Source of the DNA: Clostridiales bacterium mt11
GTDB taxonomy: Bacteria; Bacillota; Clostridia; Tissierellales; Tepidimicrobiaceae
Reading direction: 5' to 3'
Length of the DNA stretch: 64,000 bases
Assembly (NCBI GenBank): GCA_001282665.1
Contig: LN874947.1
Location: 105,774-169,773, forward strand
Shown: piece by piece, positions 54,048 through 62,993 of the stretch
Layout: each line of letters begins with the position of its first letter
How positions within the stretch are numbered: position 1 is the stretch's first letter
Notes under the pieces: generated by a model
What the model was told of the DNA's origin: nothing
Seen by the model: only the letters and a program-made list of their open reading frames with translations
The model's database searches: none
Program-made: the position numbers and the translations under genes

Positions 54048-55577
54048 TTAAATTATCAATGACTTTCCTGTCATCTCTTCTGGCTTACTAAGTCCCATTA
54101 GCTCTAGTAAAGTAGGTGCCAAATCTGCAAGAATTCCTTCTCTTAATTTTACATCATCTTTACCTACAAGTATTAGCGGAACCTTGTTAGTTGTATGAGC
54201 TGTAATAGGGCTATCATCTTTTTCATCTATTAGCATTTCTGCATTACCATGATCTGCTGTGATCAAAGCCTTACCATCCTTTTTCGTCAATGAATCTATT
54301 ATTTCACCTAGACAGCTATCCACAGTTTCTACAGCTTTTACTGCTGCTTCTACAACTCCTGTATGACCTACCATATCCGAGTTTGCAAAGTTTAAGATTA
54401 TTAAATCATATTTATCCATATTTAGCCTATTTAATACTTCATCTTTTACTTCTACAGCGCTCATCTCTGGTTTTAAATCATAAGTAGCTACTTTTGGTGA
54501 AGGAATCAAAGCCCTATCTTCATTTTTATAAGGTTCTTCTCTGCCGCCATTAAAGAAGAAGGTTACGTGAGCATACTTTTCAGTTTCTGCAATTCTCAAC
54601 TGATTAAGTCCTAAACTGCTTACATATTCTCCTAAAGTATTTTCTGGCTTCTCTGGTTTAAAAGCAACATGAACATTTTCTATGGTACTATCATATTCCG
54701 TCATGGTAACAAAGAAAGTATCCACTTTCTTTTCTCTTTCAAAACCATCAAAATCTTCATCAACGATAGCTCTTGTTATCTGTCTTGCTCTATCTGGTCT
54801 AAAGTTGAAGAATATCATTGAATCTCCATCATCTATAGTAGTTACTGGACTTCCATTGTCAGTAATTACAGTAGGAATTATGAACTCATCATTTATACCT
54901 TCATCATAAGATTTTTGTACTGCATCTGTAGGAAATTCATCTTTTTTACCTTCTCCTAATACCATAGCATCATAAGCTAATTTTATTCTTTCCCATCTCT
55001 TATCTCTGTCCATAGCATAGTATCTGCCAGATACAGTTGCAATTTTCCCTACGCCAATTTCGTCTATCTTTTCTTGAAGTTCATGTAAATGTTGTTTACC
55101 AATAGTAGGTGGTACATCTCTTCCATCTAAAAACGCATGGATAAATACATCTTTAAATCCTTCTCTTTTACACAATTCTAAAATTGCATAAAGATGTGTG
55201 TTATGACTATGAACACCACCATCAGATACTAGTCCCATTACATGAAGTTTAGAATTGTTTTTCTTAGCATTATCTATGGCATCTAAAAATTCTTTCTTTT
55301 TGAAAAAATCTCCATCTTCTATGGATTTAGTTATTTTAGTCAACTCTTGATAGACTATCCTTCCCGAGCCAATGTTTAGATGTCCAACTTCTGAATTACC
55401 CATTTGGCCTTCTGGTAATCCTACTGCTAATCCACTGGCTTCCAATTTAGTATTAGGGCAGGTTTTTAGAAGTCTATCAAAATTGGGAGTATTTGCCAGT
55501 TTTATTGCATTTCCCTTATAATCTTTGCCTATACCCCATCCATCTAGTACTATTAACATTACTGGTTTCTTAGTCAT
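54048..55577 (-). CDS. gpmI: 2,3-bisphosphoglycerate-independent phosphoglycerate mutase
   Basis: About 509 aa. ATG 55577 (MTKKPVMLIVLDGWG) is chosen, with GGAGGATATAG upstream; the Met five codons earlier overlaps that site. Nucleophile Ser in GQMGNSEVGHLNIGSGR, and metal ligands in ADHGNAEML, NFANSDMVGHTG. Mn2+-dependent conversion of 3PG to 2PG. It follows tpiA by 15 nt. Confidence 0.97.
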   Translation of the reverse strand: MTKKPVMLIVLDGWGIGKDYKGNAIKLANTPNFDRLLKTCPNTKLEASGLAVGLPEGQMGNSEVGHLNIGSGRIVYQELTKITKSIEDGDFFKKKEFLDAIDNAKKNNSKLHVMGLVSDGGVHSHNTHLYAILELCKREGFKDVFIHAFLDGRDVPPTIGKQHLHELQEKIDEIGVGKIATVSGRYYAMDRDKRWERIKLAYDAMVLGEGKKDEFPTDAVQKSYDEGINDEFIIPTVITDNGSPVTTIDDGDSMIFFNFRPDRARQITRAIVDEDFDGFEREKKVDTFFVTMTEYDSTIENVHVAFKPEKPENTLGEYVSSLGLNQLRIAETEKYAHVTFFFNGGREEPYKNEDRALIPSPKVATYDLKPEMSAVEVKDEVLNRLNMDKYDLIILNFANSDMVGHTGVVEAAVKAVETVDSCLGEIIDSLTKKDGKALITADHGNAEMLIDEKDDSPITAHTTNKVPLILVGKDDVKLREGILADLAPTLLELMGLSKPEEMTGKSLII

Positions 55578-55592
55578 ATCTATATCCTCCAT

Positions 55593-56339
55593 TTAATAGT
55601 TTACTAGTTTTACAAAATCTTCTGCTACTAAACTAGCACCGCCAACTAATGCTCCATCTATATCTTCTTTCTCCATTAATTCCTTTATAGTGTTAGGTTT
55701 AACACTTCCACCATATTGAATTCTTATATTATCTTTAGCCTCTTTACCATATTTATCCCCAATTATTCCTCTAATGAAACCACACATTTGATTAGCATCA
55801 TCACTAGATGCAGTCTTTCCTGTTCCAATAGCCCAAATTGGTTCGTATGCAATTACAATATCCTTGATATTTTTATTATCTATATCTTCTAGAGCTTTTA
55901 ATACTTGTTCTTTAACAACTTCTTCTTGTCTTTCATTTTCTCTTTCTTCTAATGTTTCCCCTACGCATACTATTGGTTTTATATCATATTTTAAAGCTGT
56001 TTTTATTTTTTTATTTACAGTTTCATCTGTTTCATTAAAATATTGTCTTCTCTCTGAGTGACCAATTATACAATAGTCTATTCCTATTTCTTTTAACATC
56101 AATGGAGAAATTTCACCTGTATAAGCTCCGTTGTCTTCCCAGTGCATATTTTGGGCACCTAGTTTTATGTCTGTTCCTTCTATAGCCTTTTTTACATCAC
56201 TAAGATTAGTAAAAGGCACACATACTACTGCTTCTACATCTTTATTTAAACTACTCTTTTTTATTTCATCAATTAATAAAGTGGATTTTAGAATAGTATT
56301 GTTCATCTTCCAATTTCCTGCGATTATTGGTAATCTCAT
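55593..56339 (-). CDS. tpiA: Triosephosphate isomerase
   Basis: 248 aa. GNWKMNNT (Lys), IIGHSERRQYF (His) and AYEPIWAIGTGKTAS (Glu) give a complete active site; the phosphate loop is IQYGGSVKP and GALVGGASL. Between pgk and gpmI with 15-nt gaps. AAGGAGGGC precedes ATG 56339. Confidence 0.98.
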   Translation of the reverse strand: MRLPIIAGNWKMNNTILKSTLLIDEIKKSSLNKDVEAVVCVPFTNLSDVKKAIEGTDIKLGAQNMHWEDNGAYTGEISPLMLKEIGIDYCIIGHSERRQYFNETDETVNKKIKTALKYDIKPIVCVGETLEERENERQEEVVKEQVLKALEDIDNKNIKDIVIAYEPIWAIGTGKTASSDDANQMCGFIRGIIGDKYGKEAKDNIRIQYGGSVKPNTIKELMEKEDIDGALVGGASLVAEDFVKLVNY

Positions 56340-56354
56340 TCTTTAATGCCCTCC

Positions 56355-57548
56355 TTATTTGTCGCTTATAGCTGCAATTCCTGGTAGTTCTTTTCCTTCT
56401 AGGAATTCTAAGGATGCTCCTCCTCCTGTTGATATATGAGTCATCTTTTCTCCATATCCTGCTTTTTCAACAGCAGATGCACTATCTCCGCCACCTACTA
56501 TTGTTACACCATTGGATTCAGCCATTGCTTTTGCTATTGCATCTGTACCTTTTTTGAAGTTTTCCATTTCAAAAACTCCCATTGGTCCATTCCAAACTAC
56601 AGTCTTTGCATTTCTAACTTCTTCTCCAAATAGTTTGATAGTTTCTTCTCCCATATCCATTCCCATCATATCAGCAGGGATACTATCTATCTTCACAGTC
56701 TTAAATTCTGTATCATTTTTAAATTCTTTTGCTACTACAACATCTACTGGTAATAATAGTTTTACGTGTTTTTCCTCTGCTTTTTTAAGTAATTCCTTAG
56801 CTAAATCTATTTTATCTTCTTCTAATATAGAAGTACCTATTTCATAACCTTGAGCTTTTAAGAAAGTATAAGCCATACCTCCACCAATCAATATGGTATC
56901 AACTTTATTTAATAAGTTTTCTATTACACCTATTTTATCGGATACTTTTGCTCCACCTAAAATAGCCACAAAAGGTCTTTCTGGATTTTCTAGTGCCTTA
57001 CCCATAACTGATATTTCCTTTTCAACTAGGAAACCTACTGCTGATGGTAATTGGCTTGAAAGTCCTACATTTGAAGTATGTGCTCTGTGAGATGTTCCAA
57101 AAGCATCATTTACATATAGATCTCCTAAAGAAGCTAATTCTTTAGCAAAGTTTTCTTCGTTCTTTTCTTCTTCTTTTCTATATCTAGTGTTTTCTAATAG
57201 AACTACATCTCCGTCTTTCATATTAGAAACTATCTCTTTAACGTTATCGCTAACTACTTTATCATCTTTAGCAAATATAACTTCTTTATTTAATAACTCT
57301 GATAATCTCTTAGCCACTGGTGCTAAACTATATTTTGGATTTGCTTCTCCCTTTGGTCTACCTAGATGAGACATTAAAATTACCTTAGCTCCATTGTCGA
57401 TTAAATACTTAACTGTAGGTAGTGAGCTAGTTATTCTTCTATCGTCGGTAATATTTCTATCATCGTCCATAGGAACGTTAAAATCACATCTAACCAATAC
57501 TCTTTTACCCTTTACTTGCAAATCTTCCAATGTCTTTTTATTTAACAT
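56355..57548 (-). CDS. pgk: Phosphoglycerate kinase
   Basis: 397 aa. VLVRCDFNVPMDD, LMSHLGRPKG, NDAFGTSHRAHTS, AILGGAKVSDKIGVI and the C-terminal STGGGASLEFLEGKELPG are typical. Transfers phosphate from 1,3-BPG to ADP. AAGAGGTG precedes ATG 57548. Confidence 0.98.
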   Translation of the reverse strand: MLNKKTLEDLQVKGKRVLVRCDFNVPMDDDRNITDDRRITSSLPTVKYLIDNGAKVILMSHLGRPKGEANPKYSLAPVAKRLSELLNKEVIFAKDDKVVSDNVKEIVSNMKDGDVVLLENTRYRKEEEKNEENFAKELASLGDLYVNDAFGTSHRAHTSNVGLSSQLPSAVGFLVEKEISVMGKALENPERPFVAILGGAKVSDKIGVIENLLNKVDTILIGGGMAYTFLKAQGYEIGTSILEEDKIDLAKELLKKAEEKHVKLLLPVDVVVAKEFKNDTEFKTVKIDSIPADMMGMDMGEETIKLFGEEVRNAKTVVWNGPMGVFEMENFKKGTDAIAKAMAESNGVTIVGGGDSASAVEKAGYGEKMTHISTGGGASLEFLEGKELPGIAAISDK

Positions 57549-57580
57549 AATATCACCTCTTAGGAAAATTTATATTATAG

Positions 57581-57608
57581 TATGGGCTGGTCTCTGTGCC
57601 AGCCCATA
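57581..57608 (-). other. Hairpin between gap and pgk
   Basis: TATGGGCTGG (57581-57590) is exactly complementary to CCAGCCCATA (57599-57608), 8-nt loop. No U-run follows on the minus strand, so it is more likely an mRNA processing or stability element within the operon, or a partial terminator. Confidence 0.6.
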
Positions 57609-57629
57609 TAGTCATCATAATTCTGTATT

Positions 57630-58634
57630 TTACTTGTTAGCAACTAAACTTGCAAGGTCTACGACTCTTTCAGAATATCCCCATTCGTTGTCATACCATG
57701 ATACAACTTTTACCATGTTATCAATTACCATTGTAGTAAGTCCATCTACTATTGAAGAATGTTTATCTCCTCTGTAGTCTATAGATACTAGAGGTTCTTC
57801 TGAATATCCTAATATACCCTTCATAGCACCTTCACTTGCTTCTTTTAATACTTTATTAACTTCTTCTTGAGTTGTAGCTTTTTCTACTTCAAATACTACG
57901 TCTACTACTGAAACTGTTGGAGTTGGAACTCTCATTGCAAAACCATTTAATTTACCCTTTAATTCTGGTATAACTAAAGCTACTGCCTTAGCTGCTCCTG
58001 TTGTTGTTGGAATTATTGATTCTGCAGCTGCTCTTGCTCTTCTTAAATCTTTATGTCTCTTATCTAATATTTGTTGGTCATTTGTATAAGCATGAACTGT
58101 TGTCATTAATCCTTTTTTAATTCCAAAGTTATCTAATATAACTTTGGCTACTGGAGCAAGACAGTTAGTTGTACATGATGCATTTGAAATTATATTATGT
58201 TTTGCTGGATCATAATCCTTGTCATTAACTCCCATTACTATAGTGATATCTTCTTGTTTAGCAGGTGCTGTAAGTATTACTTTTTTAGCTCCTGCAGTAA
58301 GGTGTTTTGAAAGACCTTCTCTGTCTCTGAATGCTCCTGTAGAGTCGATTACTAAATCTACTCCTAATTCTTTCCAAGGTATTTCTTCTGGATTTCTGTG
58401 ATCTACAACTTTTATTTTCTTTCCATTAAGTATAAATCCATCTTCTACTACTTCCATAGTTCCATTGAATCTTCCATAAAGTGAATCGTATTTAAATAGA
58501 TGGGCTAGAGTATTTAAATCTCCTGATGCATTTAAAGCAACTATTTCAAAATCATTAACATCTTTTTCAGCATAAATTCTTAATACGTCTCTCCCTATTC
58601 TTCCAAATCCGCTTAAGCCAACTTTCATACTCAT
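57630..58634 (-). CDS. gap: Glyceraldehyde-3-phosphate dehydrogenase
   Basis: 334 aa. NAD-binding GLSGFGRIGRDVLR, catalytic Cys in ISNASCTTNCLAP near residue 152, and WYDNEWGYSERVVDL near the end. AAGGAGGAATATATTT precedes ATG 58634. Second gene after cggR, so the glycolytic (gapA-type) enzyme rather than a gluconeogenic one. Confidence 0.97.
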   Translation of the reverse strand: MSMKVGLSGFGRIGRDVLRIYAEKDVNDFEIVALNASGDLNTLAHLFKYDSLYGRFNGTMEVVEDGFILNGKKIKVVDHRNPEEIPWKELGVDLVIDSTGAFRDREGLSKHLTAGAKKVILTAPAKQEDITIVMGVNDKDYDPAKHNIISNASCTTNCLAPVAKVILDNFGIKKGLMTTVHAYTNDQQILDKRHKDLRRARAAAESIIPTTTGAAKAVALVIPELKGKLNGFAMRVPTPTVSVVDVVFEVEKATTQEEVNKVLKEASEGAMKGILGYSEEPLVSIDYRGDKHSSIVDGLTTMVIDNMVKVVSWYDNEWGYSERVVDLASLVANK

Positions 58635-58682
58635 AAATATATTCCTCCTTAATATTTTTTATATATTAAATATATATTAAAG

Positions 58683-59720
58683 CTACTTGGTAGCTTTCTC
58701 AGCTATTTTAATAATCTTCTTTGCAGCTCCCTCATCGGTGATTATAGTAATATTCTTTCTCAAAGAAGCTATGGATATTATAGCCTCTGCCTTGTCCTCC
58801 CCACCAGCCACGCCTATAACCTTTTCTATCTCTTGAAAATCTTCCAATGATAGACCTACTGTCAAGGATTCCCATACTTCTTTACCTTCTATATCAAAAT
58901 AATGTCCAAAAGCTTCAGCTACAGAGCCATTTTTAACTAACTTTTCAATCTTTTCTTTAGGTAATTGTCTTCTTTCAGCCATTATATCTGCTCTTCCAAT
59001 GCCAAATACCAATATATCCATCTGCTCAATCAATTCTATTACTTCTTTTACATCGGATATCTTAAGTACTACATCTAATGTCATCTTATCGATATTATCA
59101 GGTATGTGAAGAAGTCTATAACTCCCATCTAGTTTTTTGGCAAGTTTTGCAGCAATGCTATTAGACTGAGTTTCCACATCTTTGCCTAATCCACCTCTTG
59201 CTGGTGTCACTAAGACATTGTCTGCTACCTTTCCAAAAGACATCTCTTCAGCTACATGAGCCATAGTCGTACCTCCTGTAACGCCGATGATGGAATCTTT
59301 CTTAATCAATTTTCTTAAGTATATAGAAGTAGTTTTACCCATATCCTTTAATACTAATCCATTTTCATCAGAATTACCTGGTACTATTATTATCTTTTCT
59401 ACTTTTAATAATTCTTCTAGCCTTCTCTCCAACTCTGAAATACCTTTTAATTTATGCATGACATCTTTTAGCTCAACTAATACCTTTACCCCATCTTCTG
59501 TTACATACATACCCATACTTTCTATGTTCAATAATCCTTGTTCTTTAAGAATATTTACTTCAGTTCTAATGGTTCTTTCTCCAATATCTAATTCATGTGC
59601 TAATGCTCTTCTGCCTATAGGCTGATTATAATAAACATTTCTTAAGATATTGTATCTCTTTTCCATCATTTCAAATATTTCAGGGACTATTTTCTTTTCC
59701 AGCTCTATTAAATCCACCAT
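58683..59720 (-). CDS. cggR: Central glycolytic genes repressor
   Basis: 345 aa of the SorC/CggR family. N-terminal helix-turn-helix (RALAHELDIGERTIRTEVNIL) and the sugar-binding domain (ITDEGAAKKI, GVTGGTTMAHVAEEM, LLVTPARGGLG-like NVLVTPARGGLG). In B. subtilis CggR represses gapA-pgk-tpiA-pgm-eno until fructose-1,6-bisphosphate builds up. The same gene order follows here, and a matching operator lies upstream. AGAGGTG precedes ATG 59720. Confidence 0.96.
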   Translation of the reverse strand: MVDLIELEKKIVPEIFEMMEKRYNILRNVYYNQPIGRRALAHELDIGERTIRTEVNILKEQGLLNIESMGMYVTEDGVKVLVELKDVMHKLKGISELERRLEELLKVEKIIIVPGNSDENGLVLKDMGKTTSIYLRKLIKKDSIIGVTGGTTMAHVAEEMSFGKVADNVLVTPARGGLGKDVETQSNSIAAKLAKKLDGSYRLLHIPDNIDKMTLDVVLKISDVKEVIELIEQMDILVFGIGRADIMAERRQLPKEKIEKLVKNGSVAEAFGHYFDIEGKEVWESLTVGLSLEDFQEIEKVIGVAGGEDKAEAIISIASLRKNITIITDEGAAKKIIKIAEKATK

Positions 59721-59784
59721 AAAACACCTCTTGTTAGCTAATCATCTATTAGTATATGAAAAATAATCAATTTAAAACAGCTGG

Positions 59785-59820
59785 GACTTTTTATATCCCT
59801 CGTATGTAGATTTTGTCCCG
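59785..59820 (-). promoter_or_regulatory. Candidate CggR operator
   Basis: Minus strand: CGGGAC-N6-TACA-N4-AGGGAT-N6-AGTC, the exact spacing of the B. subtilis tandem operator CGGGAC-N6-TGTC-N4-CGGGAC-N6-TGTC. The first half-site is perfect and the others are diverged. It lies between the promoter and cggR, as known for a CggR roadblock. Confidence 0.72.
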
Positions 59821-59863
59821 CCATGTTGAAAAAAAATACGGGGAATTTCTTCTACCCAATTAC

Positions 59864-59892
59864 ATTATAGACTATCTATTAATTCTTTTCAA
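59864..59892 (-). promoter_or_regulatory. Predicted sigma-A promoter of the cggR-gap operon
   Basis: Minus strand: TTGAAA (59887-59892), a 17-bp spacer and TATAAT (59864-59869). Start of transcription near 59857, ahead of the operator. Confidence 0.8.
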
Positions 59893-59893
59893 G

Positions 59894-59938
59894 AAAAAAA
59901 ACTCCTATTTTAAATTAATACAAAATAGGAGTTTTTTT
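59894..59938 (-). terminator. Terminator of the dipeptide epimerase gene
   Basis: AAAACTCCTATTTT pairs with AAAATAGGAGTTTT around a 10-nt loop, with A7/T7 runs on both sides; works in both directions. It directly abuts the cggR promoter (-35 at 59887-59892). Confidence 0.92.
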
Positions 59939-59947
59939 CACTTGAAA

Positions 59948-61042
59948 TTAATATTCTATATAGTTTACACCATGAATATCTTTGAAACCAAATCCAGGGT
60001 CATCTGTTAATCTAATTTTATAATCCTCAAATATAGCTCCCCCATCAATTGGATCCTCACTACATAATATAGGACCATCTAAATCTATTTTTGTAATTAT
60101 ATTCTTTGCAGTAGCTAGATGAACAGCTGCAGTAACACTTACTTTGGATTCAAGCATACAACCGAGCATACATTCTACTCCATATATTTCAGCTATAGAG
60201 CATATTTTTAATGCGTTGTGAATGCCTCCTGTTTTCATCAACTTTATATTTATTAAATCAGCTGCACCCATTTGCATAATGGTTATGGCATCCCTTGGGG
60301 AAAATACACTTTCATCGGCTAATACAGGTATATTGATATTATCCGTTACCAATTTTAATCCTTTTAAATCATGAGCTTTAACAGGCTGCTCTACAAGTTC
60401 TATATTTAAACCTGCATCTTCCATCTTTCTCAAGGTATATATTGCTTCCTTAGCATTCCAACCTTGATTTGCATCTATCCTCAAATCAACATCATATCCT
60501 ACAGCTTCTCTAATAGCCTGCATACGTTTTATATCTAAGGTTGCATTATCTCCTACCTTTATCTTCAAAGTTTTATAGCCTTTGTCTATAGCTTCAATAC
60601 TGTCTTGAGCCATTTCTTCTGGAGCATTTACGCTTATAGTTATATCTGTTACTATTTCTTTTCTGTAGCCGCCTAACAATTTATAGACTGGAGTATTATA
60701 TAATTGTCCATATAGATCATAAATTGCTATATCAACCGCTGCTTTTGCACTTGTATTATTTACAATAGATTTATCCAACCTTAACATTATTTCTTCCATA
60801 TTTTCTATATCCATTCCAATGAGGTATTTCTTTATATGGTCTTCTATTGCACCAATTATTGAACCTGTAGTATCTCCCGTTATCACTCCTGTAGGCGGTG
60901 CCTCCCCATATCCAATATTCCCTGTATCCGTTTCAATCTTTACTATAACATCTTCTACACTTTCAACAGTCCTTAAGGCTGTTTTAAAAGGTTTCTTTAA
61001 CGGTACCGATATATTCCCAAGTTTTATATCTGTAATTTTCAT
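59948..61042 (-). CDS. Dipeptide (L-Ala-D/L-Glu type) epimerase, enolase superfamily
   Basis: 364 aa of the muconate-lactonizing subgroup. Acid/base Lys in TLKIKVGDN, metal ligands in RIDANQGWN, ELVEQPV and LADESVFSP, second Lys in NIKLMKTGGI. N-terminal capping domain VPLKKPFKTALRTVE. These match L-Ala-D/L-Glu epimerases that recycle murein peptides, but the specificity residues vary widely in the group. GGAGGTG precedes ATG 61042. It is downstream of DUF3870 and DUF819 genes on the same strand. Confidence 0.85.
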   Translation of the reverse strand: MKITDIKLGNISVPLKKPFKTALRTVESVEDVIVKIETDTGNIGYGEAPPTGVITGDTTGSIIGAIEDHIKKYLIGMDIENMEEIMLRLDKSIVNNTSAKAAVDIAIYDLYGQLYNTPVYKLLGGYRKEIVTDITISVNAPEEMAQDSIEAIDKGYKTLKIKVGDNATLDIKRMQAIREAVGYDVDLRIDANQGWNAKEAIYTLRKMEDAGLNIELVEQPVKAHDLKGLKLVTDNINIPVLADESVFSPRDAITIMQMGAADLINIKLMKTGGIHNALKICSIAEIYGVECMLGCMLESKVSVTAAVHLATAKNIITKIDLDGPILCSEDPIDGGAIFEDYKIRLTDDPGFGFKDIHGVNYIEY

Positions 61043-61066
61043 ATTACATACACCTCCACATTAATA

Positions 61067-61114
61067 TTAAATCCAGTAAAAGTCTATGATATCTATAACT
61101 CTTACTGGATTTAA
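61067..61114 (-). terminator. Hairpin between DUF3870 and epimerase genes
   Basis: TTAAATCCAGTAA (61067-61079) is complementary to TTACTGGATTTAA (61102-61114). There is only a short U-rich stretch, so it may be a partial terminator. Confidence 0.6.
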
Positions 61115-61161
61115 CTCACTGAATAAATTAGAGCGAATAGAAATATTTTTAGCATATATTT

Positions 61162-61198
61162 AGTGAAATCAAAGTATTATTAATACTTTGATTTCACT
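61162..61198 (-). terminator. Long palindrome at the end of the DUF3870 gene
   Basis: AGTGAAATCAAAGTATTA (61162-61179) is exactly complementary to 61181-61198. The right arm is made of the last codons of DUF3870 (S-K-Y-stop region). The effective loop is about 6 nt. Confidence 0.65.
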
Positions 61199-61503
61199 TC
61201 ATCATATCTCTTTAAACCATCTTTATAGGCTATTATTATTGCCTTCTGGGAAGAACCAAAATATCTTGTCATTATTTCTTCTTCTATTTCTTCATAATAT
61301 TTATCAAATTTTCTTCCAATAAATATACTAGCAATAAACTTTTCAGTAGTGGGAATTGTTGCAGAACATGAAAGGTCTATAACCTCATCATTTTCTGTAT
61401 TGATTACAAAACCTATAAAAAATATCTTAAATTGTTCTGTAATAGCATTATCTTTAGCGGTTTTACCATGACCAATTATATATACAGAACTTTTACCATA
61501 CAT
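61180..61503 (-). CDS. DUF3870 domain protein
   Basis: 107 aa. ATG 61503 (MYGKSSVYIIGHGKT) is used, behind GTAGGTG; a GTG nine bases upstream overlaps it. The family pattern is visible: IIGHGKTAKD, FFIGFVINTENDEVIDLSCS, ATIPTTEKFIASIFIG and RYFGSSQKAIIIAYK. Function unknown. It lies 22 nt after the DUF819 gene and before the dipeptide epimerase gene, probably in one operon. Confidence 0.85.
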   Translation of the reverse strand: MYGKSSVYIIGHGKTAKDNAITEQFKIFFIGFVINTENDEVIDLSCSATIPTTEKFIASIFIGRKFDKYYEEIEEEIMTRYFGSSQKAIIIAYKDGLKRYDEVKSKY

Positions 61504-61525
61504 TTTAATCACCTACAAACTTTTT

Positions 61526-62689
61526 TTACATAATCGACATTATTCTACCAACTATTAAACCGCCTCCTGTACCTATGACATATCCCATTAAAGCCATGAG
61601 TATTCCTATTGGTATTAAAGCTTCATTATAGGCACCTGCAAGAATAGGTGCTGATGCAGTTCCACCTATATTGGCTAGGCTTGCAACACCACATGTAAAT
61701 AGATCAAGCTTAAATAGTTTGGCTATTAATGACAGTATTAAAGCATGAATACCTAGAATAACAAATCCTGAGAGGATATATAATGGTGCTTGAGCAAGCT
61801 CTGCAAAATTTGCTCTTGAAGCAATTAATCCTATTATTGTATATAACATCAAATTAGATAATTGAGAAGTTCCTGATAGTTTTGCTAAAGGTGTCATTGC
61901 TCCTATAATGCCTGCTACGGTTGCTATTATTACAGTCCAAGTTGTTGCAGATAAGAAATCTGTCTCTGGCATTTTACCACCCAAAAATATTGAGATTGCT
62001 GAAATAAATAAGCTTGTACCTGTTAAAATAATCAAATCCGAAAACTCCACATTTGTTCTTGCATTTTCTTGAGCACTTGCAAGTTCAGCTCCTACCTCAT
62101 CAATAGCCTTCGTATCTGCTTTTGTCCATTTATTAAATTTATCAGCAAATGGAATTAATCCTAACAAGATCATTACCCAAACTGCATAATTTACAGAATC
62201 CATTAATAATGCATATCCTAATTTAGCATCTGGTATATTTAATGCTCCTTGAATAGCTACCATGTTGCCTGTTCCACCCATCCAACTTCCGCATAATGCT
62301 GCAAAGGCTTGCCATGTATCTGGCTCATAAAATCTTTTAAATATTGCATAGGTTACGATAAATCCTACTCCTACACTTATTGATGCGGCAAAGAAACCTA
62401 CTAACATCTTAGGTCCTAATTTGATTATTTTTCTCATATCACATCTCAATAACATTAGGAAAATCATTGCAGGTAATAAATTATTTTTGAACATACTATA
62501 ATACATATTAACTTCGTCTGTTTTCTGCCATAATCCAAATGTAGATAATAGCATAGCTGCTAAATAAAGTAATACTGCTGCTGGCACATACTTAAAAAAT
62601 TTGCTATTCTGATATTTCTTTTCCACCCAAACAATAAGTCCCGCAAGAAAAATCAGAAAAGATAAATAGGTAAAACCACTGGTAATCAT
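61526..62689 (-). CDS. DUF819-family membrane protein (YjcL-like)
   Basis: 387 aa with about eleven hydrophobic segments. The signature region is GSWMGGTGNMVAIQGALNIP followed by LGYALLMDSVNYAVWVMILL; the second half has VASLANIGGTASAPILAGAYN. This pseudo-symmetric pair of Gly-rich motifs resembles secondary transporters of the bile-acid/Na+ symporter type. AAGGGGG precedes ATG 62689. Function is unproven. Its place before DUF3870 and a dipeptide epimerase suggests uptake of a dipeptide or amino acid. Confidence 0.87.
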   Translation of the reverse strand: MITSGFTYLSFLIFLAGLIVWVEKKYQNSKFFKYVPAAVLLYLAAMLLSTFGLWQKTDEVNMYYSMFKNNLLPAMIFLMLLRCDMRKIIKLGPKMLVGFFAASISVGVGFIVTYAIFKRFYEPDTWQAFAALCGSWMGGTGNMVAIQGALNIPDAKLGYALLMDSVNYAVWVMILLGLIPFADKFNKWTKADTKAIDEVGAELASAQENARTNVEFSDLIILTGTSLFISAISIFLGGKMPETDFLSATTWTVIIATVAGIIGAMTPLAKLSGTSQLSNLMLYTIIGLIASRANFAELAQAPLYILSGFVILGIHALILSLIAKLFKLDLFTCGVASLANIGGTASAPILAGAYNEALIPIGILMALMGYVIGTGGGLIVGRIMSIM

Positions 62690-62993
62690 AAAAATCCCCC
62701 TTATTTAATGTATTTATAATACTTAGTAGAGAACACAACTACATTCTCTTCCAAGTTTATTATAAACTCTTGATTAGGATTAAATGAATACAATGCTAAT
62801 CTATAAAAGTTATTGCTTTTTATCAGCCTATTAAAAACAAAAACAAGATCACAGCAATCCATATATGATTCCTAATGACCTTGTTTATGACGATGCTATA
62901 CATCTGAATAAGCAAGTGACAATTTTCTAAATATTCTGTTGTCTTATATATATTATATAATATATATGTTTATTTGCAAGGAAAATTTCGCTT
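62690..62993. other. Intergenic region between rpoN and the DUF819 gene
   Basis: 304 bases holding the rpoN terminator (62842-62885) and the leader of the DUF819 operon. No -24/-12 (GG-N10-GC) element with good fit was found, despite rpoN being adjacent. Confidence 0.6.
62842..62885 (-). terminator. Terminator of rpoN
   Basis: AACAAGATCA (62842-62851) pairs with TGACCTTGTT (62876-62885), one wobble, with an inner AATC/GATT stem. The minus strand continues TTTTTGTTTTTAAT. Confidence 0.75.

Noticed and set aside
56436..57369. Several plus-strand ORFs opposite pgk, tpiA, gap and cggR
   Set aside because: They are antisense to highly conserved glycolytic genes, lack ribosome sites and have low-complexity Ser/Leu/Phe-rich products.
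62690..62993. Sigma-54 promoter for the DUF819 operon
   Set aside because: No GG-N10-GC element with surrounding consensus was found in the leader.
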